A program made the translations under genes and the position numbers. Below are positions 50,501-59,547 of a DNA stretch of 64,000 bases, piece after piece. The DNA comes from Mesorhizobium ciceri WSM4083. Lineage in GTDB: Bacteria > Pseudomonadota > Alphaproteobacteria > Rhizobiales > Rhizobiaceae. Location of the stretch: the NCBI RefSeq assembly GCF_000519305.1, contig NZ_KI912610.1, forward strand, positions 342,862 through 406,861. The letters run 5' to 3'. Each line of letters begins with the position of its first letter. The stretch's first letter is position 1. Under the pieces are notes generated by a model. That model ran no database searches and was not told the DNA's origin. It saw nothing but the letters and a program-made list of their open reading frames with translations.

Positions 50501-50896
50501 TCAGCCTTCGGCGGGAACCGCTTTCGGCTTGCCCTCGCCATCCAGCGCCACCATGACGAAATCGGCATGGGTGACCTTCTCCATCAGGTCGGAAAGGTAG
50601 CGTTGCGCCCAGGCCTCGACCTTGAGCGTCATCGAAGTGCGGCCGACGCGCTCGACATGAGTGTAGATGCACAGCGTGTCGCCGATCTTCATCGCCTTGG
50701 CGAACGACATCTCTTTCACCGCAGCCGTCACCACGCGGCCCTTGGCGCGTTCGGCGGCGCGGATGCCGCAGGCCAGATCCATCTGCGCCATCACCCAGCC
50801 GCCGAAAATGTCGCCGGCCGCATTGGCATCCGAAGGCATGGCCAGGGTGCGCAGCGTCAGATCGCCAAGCGGCCGTCCTTCAGCGTAGTGCACCAT
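50501..50896 (-). CDS. Acyl-CoA thioesterase, YciA type (hotdog fold)
   Basis: A 131-residue hotdog-fold protein. The family signature NAAGDIFGGWVMAQMDLAC contains the catalytic Asp, and AAVKEMSFAKAMKIGD follows. YciA enzymes cleave various acyl-CoAs in the cytoplasm. The ATG at 50896 has AAGGA upstream. It is monocistronic, 100 bases from the small exported protein. Confidence 0.88.
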   Translation of the reverse strand: MVHYAEGRPLGDLTLRTLAMPSDANAAGDIFGGWVMAQMDLACGIRAAERAKGRVVTAAVKEMSFAKAMKIGDTLCIYTHVERVGRTSMTLKVEAWAQRYLSDLMEKVTHADFVMVALDGEGKPKAVPAEG

Positions 50897-51013
50897 GCGA
50901 GAAATCCTTCGAGACCGGCTGCCCTCGATCCCGTATCGTCACGGCGCCCGAAGGTCAACGCGCCACGCCATGGGCACGAGGCTCCAAAGAGCTTTTCGCG
51001 ATAGGAATTTTTT

Positions 51014-51097
51014 CTTGACTCGGTGCCCTCAGCTATGGTACATTTTTGCCTATGGTGCTGATTTGCGCCAGTGACCCGCCCGCACCGGCGGGTTTTT
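51014..51097 (+). ncRNA. Short predicted transcription unit (promoter, about 48-base RNA, terminator)
   Basis: A CTTGAC (51014-51019), then TACATT at 51039-51044 (18-base spacer from TTGACT), a predicted start near 51051, and the terminator ACCCGCC-CGCACC-GGCGGGT with TTTTT (51074-51097). No ORF lies between. It sits in the 240-base gap before convergent purC. A small RNA or a decayed leader are both possible. Confidence 0.45.
51074..51097 (+). terminator. Rho-independent terminator on the plus strand with no upstream gene
   Basis: ACCCGCC-CGCACC-GGCGGGT followed by five T. The nearest plus-strand gene ends over a kilobase upstream (50031), with two minus-strand genes between. On the minus strand no T run exists. 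Confidence 0.8.
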
Positions 51098-51136
51098 CGT
51101 TTGATGCACCGTCAGCCAACGCCCGGCGAAGGTTGA

Positions 51137-52078
51137 TCAGAAATAGCGCCTTAGGTTCGTGCGGATGCGATCGAGCACGCTATCCCCGGAAAGATCCGGC
51201 GAGAATTCCTTGCCCGTGATCGCCTCATAGGCCTGCGCGTAGACCCCGGAAGCCTGTTCGACGATCTCGTCGGGTATCTCTGGAATCGGGTCGCTATAGG
51301 GATCGCAGCGCGCCGAGACCCACGAGCGGATGAAATCCTTGTCGAAACTCTCCGGCCGGCTGCCGCTGGCGAGCGCCTGTTCGTAACTCGATGCGATCCA
51401 ATATCGGCTGCTGTCCGGGGTGTGGATTTCATCGGCAAGAATGATGGTCCCATCCTTGTCGGTGCCGAATTCGTACTTCGTGTCGGCGAGGATCAGGCCG
51501 CGTTCCGCGGCACGCTGCTGGCCGCGGCCGAACAGCCGCAAGGCGTAGTCCGACACGGTGTCCCACTGCGCTGGCGTAAGCAGGCCCTGCTCGAGAATCT
51601 CCGCTTTGGACAGCGGTTCGTCATGGCCGCCATGCGCGGCCTTGCTGGTCGGCGTGATGATCGGCTCCGCCAGTCTTTCATTGTCGCGCAGGCCATCCGG
51701 CAGGCGGATGCCGTACATGTCGCGGTCACCGCGCTTGTAGCGGGTCAGAATCGAGGTGCTGGTGGTGCCCGCCAGATAGCCGCGCACGACAATCTCGACC
51801 GGCAGGATGTCGAGCCTTGTGCCGACGACGACGTTCGGGTCGGGATATTCGAGAACATGGTTCGGGCAGATGTCGGCGGTTTCCTCGAACCAGTAGCGCG
51901 CCGTCTGGGTGAGGATCTCGCCCTTGTAGGGAATCGAGGTCAGGATGGTGTCGAAGGCACTGAGCCGGTCGGTGGCGATAATGATGCGCCGGCCATCCGC
52001 CAGATCGTAGTTTTCGCGAACCTTGCCGCTGTAGTGGCCCGGCAGTTCGGGAATGAACGCGTCAGGAAGAGTCCGCAT
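51137..52078 (-). CDS. purC: Phosphoribosylaminoimidazole-succinocarboxamide synthase
   Basis: A 313-residue SAICAR synthetase of the longer type found in some bacteria and yeast, longer than the 240-residue E. coli form. It condenses CAIR and aspartate with ATP in purine synthesis. The ATP-binding [21 protein letters not shown] and SAFD motif, and [13 protein letters not shown], are evident. The start is the ATG at 52078, after AGGAAA; the fold begins just after it. A second, shorter purC paralogue may exist elsewhere in such genomes. Confidence 0.93.
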   Translation of the reverse strand: MRTLPDAFIPELPGHYSGKVRENYDLADGRRIIIATDRLSAFDTILTSIPYKGEILTQTARYWFEETADICPNHVLEYPDPNVVVGTRLDILPVEIVVRGYLAGTTSTSILTRYKRGDRDMYGIRLPDGLRDNERLAEPIITPTSKAAHGGHDEPLSKAEILEQGLLTPAQWDTVSDYALRLFGRGQQRAAERGLILADTKYEFGTDKDGTIILADEIHTPDSSRYWIASSYEQALASGSRPESFDKDFIRSWVSARCDPYSDPIPEIPDEIVEQASGVYAQAYEAITGKEFSPDLSGDSVLDRIRTNLRRYF

Positions 52079-52315
52079 ATGATTTCCTGCCTTCCGCAGA
52101 GTGGCCAGAGCATAGTTCCGAAAAATTATGCGCTGAGATAGTGTCATCGCATAGGCTGTCGGGAAGGTAGATATCAAGCGCGATTGTCGGGAATCCCCGC
52201 AAACCCGACCGGTTCGGCGGTCGCTTTTTTCACAACTGATGCCGGAAGGCGCGGCGACTTGGGAGCGCCGCCGCGTCTAGGCTGCAGCCAATTTTCCGGA
52301 GCCGCCCGCATCATC

Positions 52316-53932
52316 ATGCAGACCTATGATTTCATCATCGTCGGCTCCGGCTCGGCCGGCTCGGTCCTAGCCGAAAAACTCTCGGCCTCGGGGCGCTTCT
52401 CGGTGCTGGTGCTGGAGGCCGGCGGCACCGACCGCCGCTTCTACGTGCAGATGCCGCTCGGCTACGGCAAGACCTTCTTCGATCCTGACGTCAACTGGAA
52501 CTACAAGGCAGAGCCGGACCCGGGACTTGCCGGCAATGCCGACCACTGGCCGCGCGGCAAGCTGCTCGGCGGTTCGAGCTCGATCAACGCCATGGTCTGG
52601 ATCAGGGGCGCGCGCGAGGATTTCGATGCATGGGCCGCCGCCGGCAATCCCGGCTGGGGCTATGACGACCTCTTGCCCGCCTTCAAGGCGCTCGAGGACA
52701 ACCAGGCCGGCGCCGATGCATGGCGCGGCACGGGCGGCCCGTTGCACGTCACCGACTGTTCAAACGCCGTCCATCCGCTGACCAGGCGCTATCTGGCCGC
52801 CGGCGAGCAGGCCGGCCTGCCGCTTAACCCGGATTTCAACGGCGCTGCGCAGGAAGGCGTCGGCGTCTACCAGATCTCGACCCGCAACGGCCGCCGCATG
52901 TCGGCGGCGCGCGCTTTCCTGCGCCCGGCGATGAAGCGCGGGAATGTCCGCGTCGAGATGAAGGCGCTGGCGACAAAAATCCTGTTCGAGGGCAAGCGCG
53001 CCGTCGGCGTCGAGTATCAGCAAAGCGGCGAGACGAAGACGGCGCGTGCCGGCCGCGAAATCATCCTGTCGGGCGGCTCGGTCAACTCGCCGCAATTGCT
53101 GCAGCTGTCCGGCATCGGCCCATCCGCCCTGCTCAAAGGCCTGGGCATCCCGATCGTCCACGCCAACGAGAATGTCGGCGCGCATCTGCAGGACCATGTC
53201 GGCATCAACTACACCTTCAAGGGCAAGTTGCCGACGCTCAACCAGACGCTGCGCCCCTGGTGGGGTAAGCTGCTGGTCGGCATGCGATACATCCTGACCC
53301 GTTCGGGCCCGCTGTCGCTGTCGATGAACAATGCCGGCGGCTTCTTCCGCACCGACCCTGCGGCGACGCGGCCCAACATGCAGCTCTATTTCCAGGCCTT
53401 CTCTACCGTCATTCCCAAGAGCGGCGAGCGCCCGATCCTGACGCCGGACCCATGGCCGGGCTTTTCCATCGGCCTGTCCAATTGCCGCCCGTCGAGCCGT
53501 GGCGAGATCATGATCCGCTCGGCCAATCCGCGCGACTACCCCAGGATAACGGCCAATGCCTACTCCACCAATGCCGATGTCGAGGAGATGCTGGCAGCGG
53601 TGAAATTCGTGCGCAAGATCGCTTCGATGCCCGCCATGGCCGAGATCATCGAGGAAGAGGTCCTGCCCGGCCCGTCGATCACCTCGGACGCCGATCTGGT
53701 CCAGGATTTCCGGAAACGCTCGGGCACCGTCTATCACCCGGTCTCGACCTGCCGCATGGGCCCCGATCCCGCGCGCGCCGTCGTCGATCCGCGCCTCAAG
53801 GTGCATGGCCTCGAAGGCCTGCGCGTCATCGATGCCTCGATCTTTCCCGACAACATCACCGGCAACACCAACGCCGCCTCGATCATGACCGGTTGGAAGG
53901 GCGCCGAACTGGTTCTGGAGGACCAAAAATGA
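52316..53932 (+). CDS. GMC-family FAD oxidoreductase
   Basis: A 538-residue glucose-methanol-choline oxidoreductase. The FAD loop GSGSAG is at residues 10-15, the ribose-binding E34 follows VLVLEAGG, and the GMC signatures are LGGSSSINAMVWIRG and SGGSVNSPQLLQLSGIGP. The C-terminal active site is in YHPVSTCRMG and GNTNAASIM. It should oxidise an alcohol of a sugar or choline-like compound. It starts a three-gene operon; the next gene overlaps by four bases. Confidence 0.92.
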   Translation: MQTYDFIIVGSGSAGSVLAEKLSASGRFSVLVLEAGGTDRRFYVQMPLGYGKTFFDPDVNWNYKAEPDPGLAGNADHWPRGKLLGGSSSINAMVWIRGAREDFDAWAAAGNPGWGYDDLLPAFKALEDNQAGADAWRGTGGPLHVTDCSNAVHPLTRRYLAAGEQAGLPLNPDFNGAAQEGVGVYQISTRNGRRMSAARAFLRPAMKRGNVRVEMKALATKILFEGKRAVGVEYQQSGETKTARAGREIILSGGSVNSPQLLQLSGIGPSALLKGLGIPIVHANENVGAHLQDHVGINYTFKGKLPTLNQTLRPWWGKLLVGMRYILTRSGPLSLSMNNAGGFFRTDPAATRPNMQLYFQAFSTVIPKSGERPILTPDPWPGFSIGLSNCRPSSRGEIMIRSANPRDYPRITANAYSTNADVEEMLAAVKFVRKIASMPAMAEIIEEEVLPGPSITSDADLVQDFRKRSGTVYHPVSTCRMGPDPARAVVDPRLKVHGLEGLRVIDASIFPDNITGNTNAASIMTGWKGAELVLEDQK

Positions 53933-55140
53933 AGATCACCGACGTCAAGACCTGGGTTGTCGGCAATCCGCCGCCCGGCATCGGCGGCAAGTATTTCATC
54001 TTCGTCAAGCTGACCACCGATGGCGGCGTCGTCGGCTATGGCGAGGCCTACAACGCCACCTTCTCCGCCCATGTCACGGCCAAGATGATCGAGGACATGG
54101 CCGAGCGCTATCTCGTCGGCCGCGATCCGCACGACATCGAGAACTTCTTCCGCCGCGCCTATTCCTCCGGCTTCACCCAGCGGCCCGACGTGACCGGCAT
54201 GGGCTGCTTCTCGGCGCTGGAAATGGCCTGCTGGGACATTATCGGCAAGGAAGCCAACAAGCCGGTCTACAAATTGCTCGGAGGCCAGGTGCACGAGACG
54301 CTGCGCTCCTACACCTATCTCTACCCGCACACCGGCAGCGTCCATTCCGAGGATGCGCACGGCAAGAACGTCTACAACGACCCCGATCTCGCCGCTGCCT
54401 GCGCGCTCGAATATGTCGAGCAGGGTTTCAATGCCGTCAAGCTCGACCCGGCAGGCCCCTACACCGCCTTCGACGGCCATCAGCCGCGCCTTGCCGATAT
54501 CGACCTGTCCACCCGCATGATCAAGGCGATCCGCGAGGCGGTCGGCACCCGCGCCGACATCCTGTTCGGCACGCACGGCCAGTTCACCGCCTCCGGCGCG
54601 CTGCGCATGGCACGCGCCATCGAGCCCTACGATCCCTTGTGGTTCGAGGAGCCGGTGCCGCCGGACATGCCAGAGGTGATGGCGCAAGTAGCCCGCGCGA
54701 CCTCGATCCCGATCGCCACCGGCGAACGGCTGACGACCAAATTCGAATTCGCCCGCGTCATCGAGAACCGCGCCGCGACCATCCTGCAGCCGGACCTCGG
54801 CCGCTCCGGCGGCATCCTCGAAACCAAGAAGATCGCCGCGATGGCCGAGGCCTACCACATCCAGATCGCACCGCACTGCTATTGCGGACCGATCGTCGGT
54901 GCCGCCAATATCCAGCTGGCGGTGACGCTGCCCAACTTCCTCATCCTCGAATCGCTGAAGCAGTGGGACGGCTTTCACGCCACGCTGCTGAAGAAAAAGA
55001 TCGAGTGGCAGGACGGCAAAGTCATCCCCTCAAAGGAGCCCGGCCTCGGCGTCGAGCTCAATGAGACCGTCTGCGACGCGCATCCCTATACGGGCAAGGA
55101 CCTGCATCTGCAGATGATGCAAACGCCGCTGATGCCATGA
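53929..55140 (+). CDS. Mandelate racemase/muconate lactonizing enzyme family protein
   Basis: A 403-residue enolase-superfamily protein, with capping domain about 1-120 and a modified TIM barrel after. In dehydratases of this family (galactonate dehydratase type) the metal ligands are Asp, Glu, Glu, with a DxHG motif. Here the motif is GTHGQ (residues 214-218), with Gly in place of the first Asp; H216, E240-E241 (FEEP), E266 (GER) and H316 remain, as does K171. The substrate should be a sugar acid or hydroxy acid. It overlaps both neighbours (ATGA). Confidence 0.85.
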   Translation: MKITDVKTWVVGNPPPGIGGKYFIFVKLTTDGGVVGYGEAYNATFSAHVTAKMIEDMAERYLVGRDPHDIENFFRRAYSSGFTQRPDVTGMGCFSALEMACWDIIGKEANKPVYKLLGGQVHETLRSYTYLYPHTGSVHSEDAHGKNVYNDPDLAAACALEYVEQGFNAVKLDPAGPYTAFDGHQPRLADIDLSTRMIKAIREAVGTRADILFGTHGQFTASGALRMARAIEPYDPLWFEEPVPPDMPEVMAQVARATSIPIATGERLTTKFEFARVIENRAATILQPDLGRSGGILETKKIAAMAEAYHIQIAPHCYCGPIVGAANIQLAVTLPNFLILESLKQWDGFHATLLKKKIEWQDGKVIPSKEPGLGVELNETVCDAHPYTGKDLHLQMMQTPLMP

Positions 55141-56054
55141 GCGAAAGCTACGCCTTCATCGGTCTCGGCCATCTCGGCAGCAACCTTGCCGCCAGCCTGG
55201 TCCGCAACGGCTTTGCCATCACCGTCTTCGACCGCGATCCCGCCGCCGTCGAACGACTGGTGGCGCTCGGCGCCACCGCAGCGGCCAGCCCCGCCCAGGC
55301 AGCCGCGCGGGCCGGCAACGCCTTCACGTGCCTGCCCTCGCCCAAGGTCAGCGAAGCGGTGCTGATCGGTCCTGATGGGCTGCTTGAGGGCCTGCCTCAG
55401 GGCGGCACCTGGATCGAGATGTCGACCAATGGCCGCGACGAGATCCTTCGCCTCGCAGCCCTCGCCTCGGCCATGGGCGTCGAGACGCTGGAATGCCCGG
55501 TCACCGGCGGCGTGCATCTGGCGGCGGCCGGCAAGATCACCGCGCTGGTCGGTGGCGACACCGCACTCTATGCGCGCCATCGTCCGGCCATCGAAGCGAT
55601 GTGCGCGAAGTCTTTCCTGATGGGTCCGATCGGCTCGGCGGCGGTGATCAAGGTGATCACCAACATGCTCGCCTTCATCCATCTCGTCGCCGCCGGCGAA
55701 GCGCTGATGCTGGCCAAGCAGGGCGGGCTCGACCTCGCCCAATCCTACCACGCCATCGTTGCCTCCTCCGGCAACAGCTTCGTCCACGAGACCGAAAGCC
55801 AGCTCGTTCTCAACGGCTCCTACGACATCGGCTTCACCATGGACCTGGCGCTGAAGGACCTCGGCTTCGCGCTCGCCATGGGCGAACAGTCCGGCGTGCC
55901 GCTTGAGCTGGCATCGCGCGTCAACGCGATTTTTCAGCAAGGCAAGGCCGCCTATGGCGGCGGCGCCTGGTCGACCCAGATCGTCAAATTGTTGGAAGAT
56001 GCCGTCGGCACCGACCTGCGCGCGCCTGGCTTTCCCGCAAAGCTGGAAATCTGA
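55137..56054 (+). CDS. 3-Hydroxyisobutyrate dehydrogenase-family NAD(P)-dependent oxidoreductase
   Basis: A 305-residue beta-hydroxyacid dehydrogenase. The Rossmann loop GLGHLG is at residues 9-14, the substrate motif PVTGGVHLAAAGKITALVGG follows at 121-140, and K172 with N176 are the catalytic Lys-Asn pair. It may reduce or oxidise a 2-hydroxy or 3-hydroxy acid such as tartronate semialdehyde. It is the last gene of the operon with the enolase-family and GMC proteins. Confidence 0.9.
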   Translation: MSESYAFIGLGHLGSNLAASLVRNGFAITVFDRDPAAVERLVALGATAAASPAQAAARAGNAFTCLPSPKVSEAVLIGPDGLLEGLPQGGTWIEMSTNGRDEILRLAALASAMGVETLECPVTGGVHLAAAGKITALVGGDTALYARHRPAIEAMCAKSFLMGPIGSAAVIKVITNMLAFIHLVAAGEALMLAKQGGLDLAQSYHAIVASSGNSFVHETESQLVLNGSYDIGFTMDLALKDLGFALAMGEQSGVPLELASRVNAIFQQGKAAYGGGAWSTQIVKLLEDAVGTDLRAPGFPAKLEI

Positions 56055-56146
56055 GGCGGCTAAATTTTACAAACGATTTCATGGCATTGAGCGGACCACC
56101 GGATTCATGCCCGCAGCTGCCTGCATCAATTCCTTAACGGCCTGAA

Positions 56147-57112
56147 TCAATACCTTAAGGTCAGCGCACCGGGCAGAATCTCGAAGGTCGCGGGTATGCA
56201 TCCCGGCGACTCGCCGTCTATGTCGACCAGCGCGCCGTTCTTCTCTAAGTCGCCGAGCGGTTCGACCACCACTTTCCGGCCGCGCAGGATGGTGATCGCA
56301 GGATGATTGCGATGCCGGCCGCCATAGAGCAGCCGGATGTCCCAAATCAGCTTCAGCTTACCGGCCGCGCGCAGGATGACGATGTCGAACTGCCCGTCGG
56401 TCAGGTCGGCGTCCGGCGCGATCATCATGCCGCCGCCGAAGAACTTTCCATTGGCCACCGCCACCAGCGCCATGCGCGCTTCGACCGGCGTGCCGTCGTC
56501 GACGGTGATCCTGACGTCCTGGAAGCGGTAGCGGATGAACTCGACCACGGTGCGCCACAGGAACAGCACTTTGGCCGACATCCTGCCCTTGCGCTTGTCG
56601 GCATTGACGGCGCGGTCAGTGGCGCCGGAAAGGCCGAGGCTGGCAATGTTGATGAAGTGCCGGCTGGCCAGCGCGCCACGATCGTCGATGTAGCAGATGC
56701 GCCCGGCATCGACCTTGCGGGGCTTGGCTTCGGCGATCCGCTTCAGCACGGCATCCACCTCTTTCGGCAGGCCGAGCCCCCGTGCGAAATCGATGCCGGT
56801 GCCGCATGGCAACAGGCCAAGCTCGGTGGTCCGGCCGCTCTCCTGGGCCGCCTGCAACAGCCCGTCGGCCACTTCGCTGGCGGTGCCGTCACCGCCGGCC
56901 GCGATCACCAGATCGAAGCCAATCATCGCGAGATCGATTGCCAGCCTTTCGGCGTCACCTTCGGCTTGCGTCTCGCGCAGCTCGAATTCGCCAAAATGCT
57001 TTTTCAGCGACACGGCGACATCAGGCCAATGCCGTTTCAGCCGGCCGCCACCGGCAATCGGGTTGAGAACCACTCCGACTTTCAAATACCCGCCCTCCCC
57101 GGCGCCGGACAT
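56147..57112 (-). CDS. Diacylglycerol kinase-family lipid kinase
   Basis: A 321-residue kinase of the DAGK/YegS/BmrU type. It phosphorylates diacylglycerol or a related lipid. The nucleotide site is GGDGT (residues 73-77); the C-terminal beta sandwich has the GGGMMIAPDADLTDGQFDIVI motif. The start is put at 57112; a second ATG at 57136 is in frame and the choice is uncertain. It lies convergent with the GMC operon. Confidence 0.88.
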   Translation of the reverse strand: MSGAGEGGYLKVGVVLNPIAGGGRLKRHWPDVAVSLKKHFGEFELRETQAEGDAERLAIDLAMIGFDLVIAAGGDGTASEVADGLLQAAQESGRTTELGLLPCGTGIDFARGLGLPKEVDAVLKRIAEAKPRKVDAGRICYIDDRGALASRHFINIASLGLSGATDRAVNADKRKGRMSAKVLFLWRTVVEFIRYRFQDVRITVDDGTPVEARMALVAVANGKFFGGGMMIAPDADLTDGQFDIVILRAAGKLKLIWDIRLLYGGRHRNHPAITILRGRKVVVEPLGDLEKNGALVDIDGESPGCIPATFEILPGALTLRY

Positions 57113-57299
57113 GCAGGTCCGATCCTTTGCCGGCATTGAAGCCCGCGCCCACCGGCGGAGCAAGGGGCGCTGTCGGCTCGTACGCAAAAAAGCGGGCGGG
57201 CTGTCTAACGCAGCCGGCGCTCGAATTCCCAGGGTTGTGGCAAACGATCCCCGATAATCCCGCTATCCACAGGCCTCAGGTCATTCCCCGGGACCCTTA

Positions 57300-57703
57300 C
57301 CCGGCGTACATTAAACCCATCTCAGGCGGCTACCGATCATCAAGCCGAAAGGCGAAGTGAAAGGCGGATTTCCTGAGGCCCGTACGGCCCGAAGCGAGAG
57401 CAGGCTTGCCTGTTTCGAGGGACGGAGCCGAGACCTACGGGGCCGCGGAAAGCGTGCCAACGCCGACGGCGGACCGATGCTGCCATGAAGGACGGCAAAA
57501 ACCTTCGATGGTGCGCAGGGCAAAGCCCGCAAGGGTGGAGACCGGCGTGGTCCCGAACGGACGCTGCTCTCGGGCGGCGGACTGGCAGGACCGTCAAAAT
57601 CAAGGCCGGCAAGGCGCGACGACTTTACGGAAGTTGCTGCCGCGACCGCGTCCTGATCTGACAGGGAGGCGCTGGGAGAAATCCCGGCGCCGACTGTCTT
57701 TTT
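57300..57703 (+). ncRNA. Unidentified probable structured RNA ending in a strong terminator
   Basis: A stretch with no credible protein (the overlapping plus frame 57406-57759 is very Arg-rich and runs through the terminator). It contains several nested pairings: GGCCCGTA (57390s) with TACGGGGCC about 70 bases on, and an internal AGCAGGC-TT-GCCTGTT hairpin. It ends in the terminator at 57660. The 5' end is not known and no promoter box is clear. It matches none of RNase P, tmRNA, SRP or 6S RNA that I could recall. The region 57113-57300 shows nothing. Confidence 0.4.
57660..57703 (+). terminator. Strong terminator with GAAA tetraloop
   Basis: GACAG-GGA-GGCGCTGGGA-GAAA-TCCCGGCGCC-GA-CTGTC then TTTTT: a ten-pair stem with one G-U, a GNRA tetraloop and an outer five-pair stem. 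It lies 120 bases before the next gene's start, so it belongs to an upstream unit. Confidence 0.85.
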
Positions 57704-57825
57704 GGCCCCCCGATGCCCTTTGGCGGCGATCTTGCGAGCGCCGCTTCTCCACGCGCTAAAATCGGTTAGTATCGCTGCGTCGTCAGAGTCTGTTGCAAAG
57801 CGGACTCGTAGAAGGGGGATACTTC

Positions 57826-58260
57826 ATGACGCTGATCCAGAAGCTTGCCGTCGCCTATGCTTTCCTGTTCTTCGGCGTCGTCGCCATAGGCTACATACCG
57901 GCGTTCAACGATGCCAACGGCAATCTGTTCGGCCTGTTCTCGCTGCAATGGTATGACGACCTGCTGCACGCCTTCTCCGGCGTCTGGGCACTGGCCGCCG
58001 CCTTCATCTCGCACCGCCAGGCGGTGTTCTATTTCAAGCTGTTCGGTTCGGTCTACCTGTTCGACGGCGTGCTCGGTCTGGTCACCGGTTCCGGCTGCCT
58101 CGATGCCGGTATCTTCATCAACGGCTTCCGCTCCCTCAACGATATCGAATTCCCGGCCCGCTTCTTCGCCAACCTGCCGCACCTCGTCATTGGCGGCTTC
58201 GCCGTCTATGTCGGCTTCCGGCTGGCCAGGCGCATACACGAACACTTCGCCACGGCCTGA
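57826..58260 (+). CDS. Four-helix membrane protein, DUF4383-like
   Basis: A 144-residue inner-membrane protein with four helices. The pattern DLLHAFSGVWALAAAFIS plus YLFDGVLGLVTGSG and NLPHLVIGGFAVYVGF resembles DUF4383, with conserved His after helix 1 and in helix 4. The ATG at 57826 follows AAGGGGG. It is cotranscribed with the gene at 58267 (6-base gap). Unknown function. Confidence 0.75.
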   Translation: MTLIQKLAVAYAFLFFGVVAIGYIPAFNDANGNLFGLFSLQWYDDLLHAFSGVWALAAAFISHRQAVFYFKLFGSVYLFDGVLGLVTGSGCLDAGIFINGFRSLNDIEFPARFFANLPHLVIGGFAVYVGFRLARRIHEHFATA

Positions 58261-58266
58261 TCGGCC

Positions 58267-59397
58267 ATGTTCCTGTTCCGCTGGCTGAAGCGCATCATCA
58301 AGACGATCCTGTGGGTGATCGTCATCGTCATTCTCATCCCGATCGCCGGGCTGAGCTACGGCTTTCTGACGACGTCCTCGCTCGACAAGACGCCGCTGCC
58401 CGGAATTGCCGATGGCGCACCGCCCAAGGCGCTGGCCGACAAGGTCCGCGCCGAGATCTTCGGCTACCAGCGGCCGGAGGAATCGACCTTCCTCACCTAT
58501 CCGGAATGGGCGATCGTCTACGCCGCGCGCGAATATGCCGGCTTCGTCGACAAGGATCAGTCGAGCGGCTTCCCCTACTGGTCCTATGTCGGCCGCTTCT
58601 GGCAGGACTACGCCACGGTGATCCGCGCCAGCGCTCCCTACAAGTTCAATTACGCCAACCATCAGATGCTGGTCATCATCGGCACCAGCCACTCGATCGA
58701 GCATATCCTGCAGTGGGCCTATGAGAACACGGTCGGCCGCATCACCGAGGCGACGACGGCCAAGCGCACCGCCGCCGACATCTATCAAGCCAAGGTGGCG
58801 GCGGACTATGCCGCTTTCCTCGACCAGGTGCCCTGGTATCAGTTCCCCTATGCCGACAAGCGCGCCGGCCTGTTTGCCGTGCAGCCGGCGCCGGGCGACA
58901 GCTCAATCCGCACCAGCGAACGCAAGCTGGCCTTCGGCCTCGCCGACACCATCAAGCAGGGCTATGCCGACCTGATCAAGCAGGCGCTCGCCGCCACGAT
59001 GGACCCTGCCTTGCTCGACATCCATGTCTGGGCCAAGGGACCCGTCGGCGAAGCCACGCGCAACGAGCCCGACACCTTGCTCGAACGCGACATGGGCGCT
59101 GACGGCACCATCTTCGTCACCAGGCGCTATCAGGTCTTCACCGAAATGATCCCGCGCCTGATCGACAAGGGCGTCTCCTTCGTCGAGATCGGCGGCAATG
59201 ACGAGATCATGGTCACCGTGCTCTCCACCGATACGATCGCCATCCCCGAAGGCATGCGCATCCTGTTCAGCTATCCGCTGCCGGCCGATCAATCCACGCG
59301 CCGCACCGGCATGATCGTCGCCGTGCGCAAGCTGCATCTCGTGCTGCCGACGCTGATCAAGGCCGGCGCCCGGCTTGAACACGTCTACGATTACTGA
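58267..59397 (+). CDS. Conserved membrane-anchored protein of unknown function
   Basis: A 376-residue protein. One membrane helix (about 10-30) anchors a large periplasmic domain. Conserved-looking stretches are TFLTYPEWAIVYAAREYA, HSIEHILQWAYENTVGRITE and GVSFVEIGGNDEIMVTVLS. I recognise no enzyme motif. Its position 6 bases after the DUF4383-like protein makes a membrane complex likely. I recall similar proteins only in rhizobia and relatives. Confidence 0.7.
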   Translation: MFLFRWLKRIIKTILWVIVIVILIPIAGLSYGFLTTSSLDKTPLPGIADGAPPKALADKVRAEIFGYQRPEESTFLTYPEWAIVYAAREYAGFVDKDQSSGFPYWSYVGRFWQDYATVIRASAPYKFNYANHQMLVIIGTSHSIEHILQWAYENTVGRITEATTAKRTAADIYQAKVAADYAAFLDQVPWYQFPYADKRAGLFAVQPAPGDSSIRTSERKLAFGLADTIKQGYADLIKQALAATMDPALLDIHVWAKGPVGEATRNEPDTLLERDMGADGTIFVTRRYQVFTEMIPRLIDKGVSFVEIGGNDEIMVTVLSTDTIAIPEGMRILFSYPLPADQSTRRTGMIVAVRKLHLVLPTLIKAGARLEHVYDY

Positions 59398-59547
59398 GGC
59401 CTTTCGGCCACGCCCGGCCAGGATTACGCATTTCCTGGCCTCCGCCACGCCCATTCCACAATCGCGGCCAAATCCCGCCTTGTTCGCGCGCGAAGGAATG
59501 GGAAGAAATGGAAGGGCTGCCGGGGGGCATCCCGAAGGGACAAGACC

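Noticed and set aside
57300-57703. RNase P RNA or tmRNA for the unassigned RNA unit
   Set aside because: The GAGGAAAGUC and ACAGNRA boxes of RNase P are missing, and no ANDNYAEARLAA-type tag frame for tmRNA is present.
57766-58788. Long open frame antisense to the DUF4383-like and anchored-protein genes
   Set aside because: Low-complexity acidic and basic runs; the plus-strand proteins have membrane helices and good ribosome-binding sites.
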